Positions 41,759 through 43,610 of a stretch of 43,610 bases of DNA are shown one piece after another (position 1 is the first letter of the stretch; every line of letters begins with the position of its first letter). This DNA comes from Legionella sp. (GTDB lineage: Bacteria; Pseudomonadota; Gammaproteobacteria; Legionellales; Legionellaceae): contig JARLJQ010000014.1 of assembly GCA_031291115.1 (NCBI GenBank), positions 1-43,610 on the forward strand, written 5' to 3'. Both the position numbers and the translations under genes were made by a program. The notes under the pieces were generated by a model. That model was not told where the DNA came from and did no database searches. It saw only the letters and a list, made by a program, of their open reading frames with translations.

Positions 41759-43333
41759 CTATACAGTACCTCTGACTATAGCCATCATCTTATTAGCATT
41801 AATAATTCCGGTGCCACATGTTTCTACTGGATGGGCGGGATCGATGCAAGATTGAGTACCCGGAGGAACGGTCGTTTGATCAGGAAAAGCCGTTAATGCT
41901 TGAGGACTCGTTAATAACCGATATATCCGAGCAGGAGTCAATGTAGGCTCCACTGAATATAAAAGTGCAATTAAACTTGCAACTGCAGGTGCAGCCATAC
42001 TAGTCCCTTGTAAATACTCAAATTGCTCGTTAGTTGTAGAATAAATAAGGCTTAAAGCCAAGCTATAATAAGGGTTTTCATCATTGCCGCCTGGTGCCGC
42101 TACTGTTATTTTTGGCCCCCAGTTAGAATAATGAGCACGTTCACCAGAAGGTCCTGTGGCTGCCACAGCAATAACCTTATCACAATTTGCGGGTGCATAA
42201 TCGCCAACATTTGCATTTTCATTCCCGGCACTTATGACCGTAGTGATTCCGGAATTATATACGGAGTTGAATGTAGATTGCATTAGTGAATTTGGATTAC
42301 AAGTTCCTAGACCACCAGCACTCATGTTAGCTACCACCAAATTATTAGGTGGAGTAGGAATATTGGGAAACTGAGCCGCGTTAGCTCCATCACTAAGCCA
42401 CTGAAAAGCATTAATGTAATCCATAACTTGCACTGAGTAGCATGGTGGTGTTAGCGGGTTACACTCAACGGATGTATTACCACGTGTAAACACATTAATA
42501 GGCAGTAATGTGACGCTAGGAGCAACACCATAAATATATTCATTGTAAGCAAATACTCCTGTAGCAGAGACTATTCCTGCCACATGCGAGCCATGAGTAG
42601 GATCAGTGCCAGAACACGTCGTTCCAGCAGGACAAGTAGGAGCAGCGCCATATCCATAAGTGTGTATTTCCTGATTTCCTTGATATTCCGTTCTAAAATA
42701 AAGTCCTGAAAGATTATTGGGATTTGAACCAGGATTAGCAGGGTCGTGTAACACTAAAGGGTGTAAATCTTGATTAGGAAATATACCTGTATCTAATACT
42801 GCAGCAACTACTTTAGCATCGCCTATATTTTTTGCATTCAACCAAGCATTGGCTAAATCTATACCTCCTGGTGGGGCTAATAGACTCCATTGTTTTTCAC
42901 CTATTTCAGGGATTATTACTTGCTTGGCTTTAATATTAGTAGCAAAAATCCTAAGATTGGGTGATGCATCATCTATTTCAGGATTTTTTTTAATCTCTTT
43001 AATTAACTGCTGAACACTTTGTGACGTGTAACATAGGGTGCTTTTTTCCTTTAAAATAGGCTGAGATGAAGTCTTTCTTTTAAAATAAGCTAGATAATAA
43101 TCTTTTATTACCGGTTGGCTGCGCGTAAAAAAAATACCATTTACATTCATACTTTTTAATAGAGCATTAGGCAACAATTTATTTGCAGCTGTACTAGATG
43201 GGTAGTGTTTAAATTTTACAATTAAAGAAGGTTCTGATCCAAACAGCAGACAGTTTGTGGGGTGCGCCCATGTTTTTGTGTTTGTGAGAATAAAAACGAA
43301 AAAAACACCTATAAAATATAGAAGCCGATGCAT
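41759..43333 (-). CDS. secreted subtilisin-like serine protease (S8)
   Basis: A 524-aa extracellular or periplasmic endopeptidase. The start at 43333 has AAGGATC a few nt upstream and gives a leader, MHRLLYFIGVFFVFILTNTKTWA; the frame extends eight codons further without a better site. A propeptide spans about 24-130. Catalytic residues (from this start): Asp in VLDTGIF (D181), His in THGSHVAG (H247), oxyanion Asn in SAGNEN (N371) and Ser in GTSMAAP (S445), all intact and in order. Paired cysteines (TCPAGTTC, ECNPLTPPC, CIDPAHPVETC) suggest disulphides and fit an exported enzyme. It ends soon after the catalytic domain with no P-domain or PPC extension. Likely role: nutrient acquisition or damage to host proteins. 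Confidence 0.92.
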   Translation of the reverse strand: MHRLLYFIGVFFVFILTNTKTWAHPTNCLLFGSEPSLIVKFKHYPSSTAANKLLPNALLKSMNVNGIFFTRSQPVIKDYYLAYFKRKTSSQPILKEKSTLCYTSQSVQQLIKEIKKNPEIDDASPNLRIFATNIKAKQVIIPEIGEKQWSLLAPPGGIDLANAWLNAKNIGDAKVVAAVLDTGIFPNQDLHPLVLHDPANPGSNPNNLSGLYFRTEYQGNQEIHTYGYGAAPTCPAGTTCSGTDPTHGSHVAGIVSATGVFAYNEYIYGVAPSVTLLPINVFTRGNTSVECNPLTPPCYSVQVMDYINAFQWLSDGANAAQFPNIPTPPNNLVVANMSAGGLGTCNPNSLMQSTFNSVYNSGITTVISAGNENANVGDYAPANCDKVIAVAATGPSGERAHYSNWGPKITVAAPGGNDENPYYSLALSLIYSTTNEQFEYLQGTSMAAPAVASLIALLYSVEPTLTPARIYRLLTSPQALTAFPDQTTVPPGTQSCIDPAHPVETCGTGIINANKMMAIVRGTV

Positions 43334-43439
43334 AAAAGATCCTTGTAAATATGACATGAGAAGGGATTAGTAAACAGAAAGAAATATCAGGTGTCAACTT
43401 AAGATTTTTAGGATAATATCTGTTATTTCAATAGGATAG

Positions 43440-43610
43440 CGATGGCAGATGAATAGGCAGTTAAAAAAACAAGGGTCGCGCTACCTCGTGAAAGATTCCG
43501 GGACGTCCCAGTCCCCGAAATCGACTCGCCAACGCGCGAAGCTAAGGGCCCTGGCCGTCCTGCGTCCGTCAATGTTTGCTCTGAACGAGCAAAGCATTTG
43601 CCTCCCACAA
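43440..43610. other. GC-rich structured segment at the window edge
   Basis: From about 43472 the composition changes abruptly to GC-rich (CGCGCGAAGC, GGGCCCTGGCCG) in an otherwise AT-rich window. It contains a 7-bp hairpin TTTGCTC-TGAAC-GAGCAAA (43575-43593) and the palindrome GGGACGTCCC near 43500. A 61-codon minus-strand frame (43423-43608) covers it but has unusual Arg/Gly/Ser composition and no ribosome site, so it is not called as a gene. It could be the end of a mobile or repeated element or a structured RNA that continues outside the window. Confidence 0.45.

Noticed and set aside
43423..43608. 61-aa minus-strand frame in the GC-rich edge
   Set aside because: The frame may be open only because of high GC; no ribosome site seen. 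Recorded as an unexplained segment instead.

Overview
The window looks like chromosomal sequence from Legionella or a close relative. I infer this from the AT-rich, lysine/asparagine/isoleucine-rich coding, from many large proteins with no recognisable bacterial housekeeping domain, from eukaryote-like or toxin-like domains (a PHO80-type cyclin box, an edema-factor/ExoY-type cyclase, clan-CE and papain-like catalytic patterns, a HAD-like DFDGC protein), and from the family of short palindromic repeats. No rRNA, tRNA, CRISPR array or replication origin was seen.

Layout. (a) 1-1.1 kb: three very small genes of stress-associated type (DUF883/YqjD-like, DUF3309, and a 58-aa GDKSKYTDKQKRKAEHIE protein) behind a 27-bp direct repeat. 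(b) 1.25-6.1 kb: envelope and secreted proteins, namely a small CxxCH protein, an M28 aminopeptidase with a PDZ domain, an outer-membrane beta-barrel and an unknown secreted protein. A MITE-like element of about 206 bp (19-bp terminal inverted repeats, 7-bp target duplications) lies in frame inside the peptidase gene and again on the stop codon of the beta-barrel gene. (c) 6.1-12.9 kb: a cyclic-nucleotide neighbourhood, with a toxin-type (class II) nucleotidyl cyclase, a cyclic-nucleotide-binding CPBP membrane protein, a coiled-coil protein and a GAF-GAF-PAS class III adenylate cyclase. (d) 12.9-16.2 kb: an Imm11/DUF1629-like protein, two effector-like proteins and a GNAT acetyltransferase. 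(e) 16.4-22.3 kb: a 1946-aa type V autotransporter with about ten PATR repeats. (f) 22.3-30.7 kb: a clan-CE-like protein, a PlsC-type acyltransferase, HtpX, an alpha/beta hydrolase, a multi-span membrane protein and a UhpC/GlpT-type transporter. (g) 31-43.6 kb: mostly minus-strand accessory genes (a DUF1566 surface-type protein, a C-H-D cysteine-protease-like protein, a cyclin with 90-bp tandem repeats, unknown proteins), IS110 and IS3 remnants, and a secreted subtilisin. The window ends in a GC-rich, structured segment unlike its surroundings.

How the genes may work together. The envelope and secreted genes (M28, beta-barrel, autotransporter, S8 protease, DUF1566 protein) would act outside the cytoplasm. 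The cyclases and the CNB-CPBP protein form a plausible cAMP production and sensing group, although the toxin-type cyclase more likely acts in a host cell. Many minus-strand proteins fit the profile of translocated effectors, but translocation cannot be shown from sequence alone. At least four families of palindromic repeats sit between genes, and two of them have entered coding sequence. Product calls come from motif recognition by eye, with no database search.
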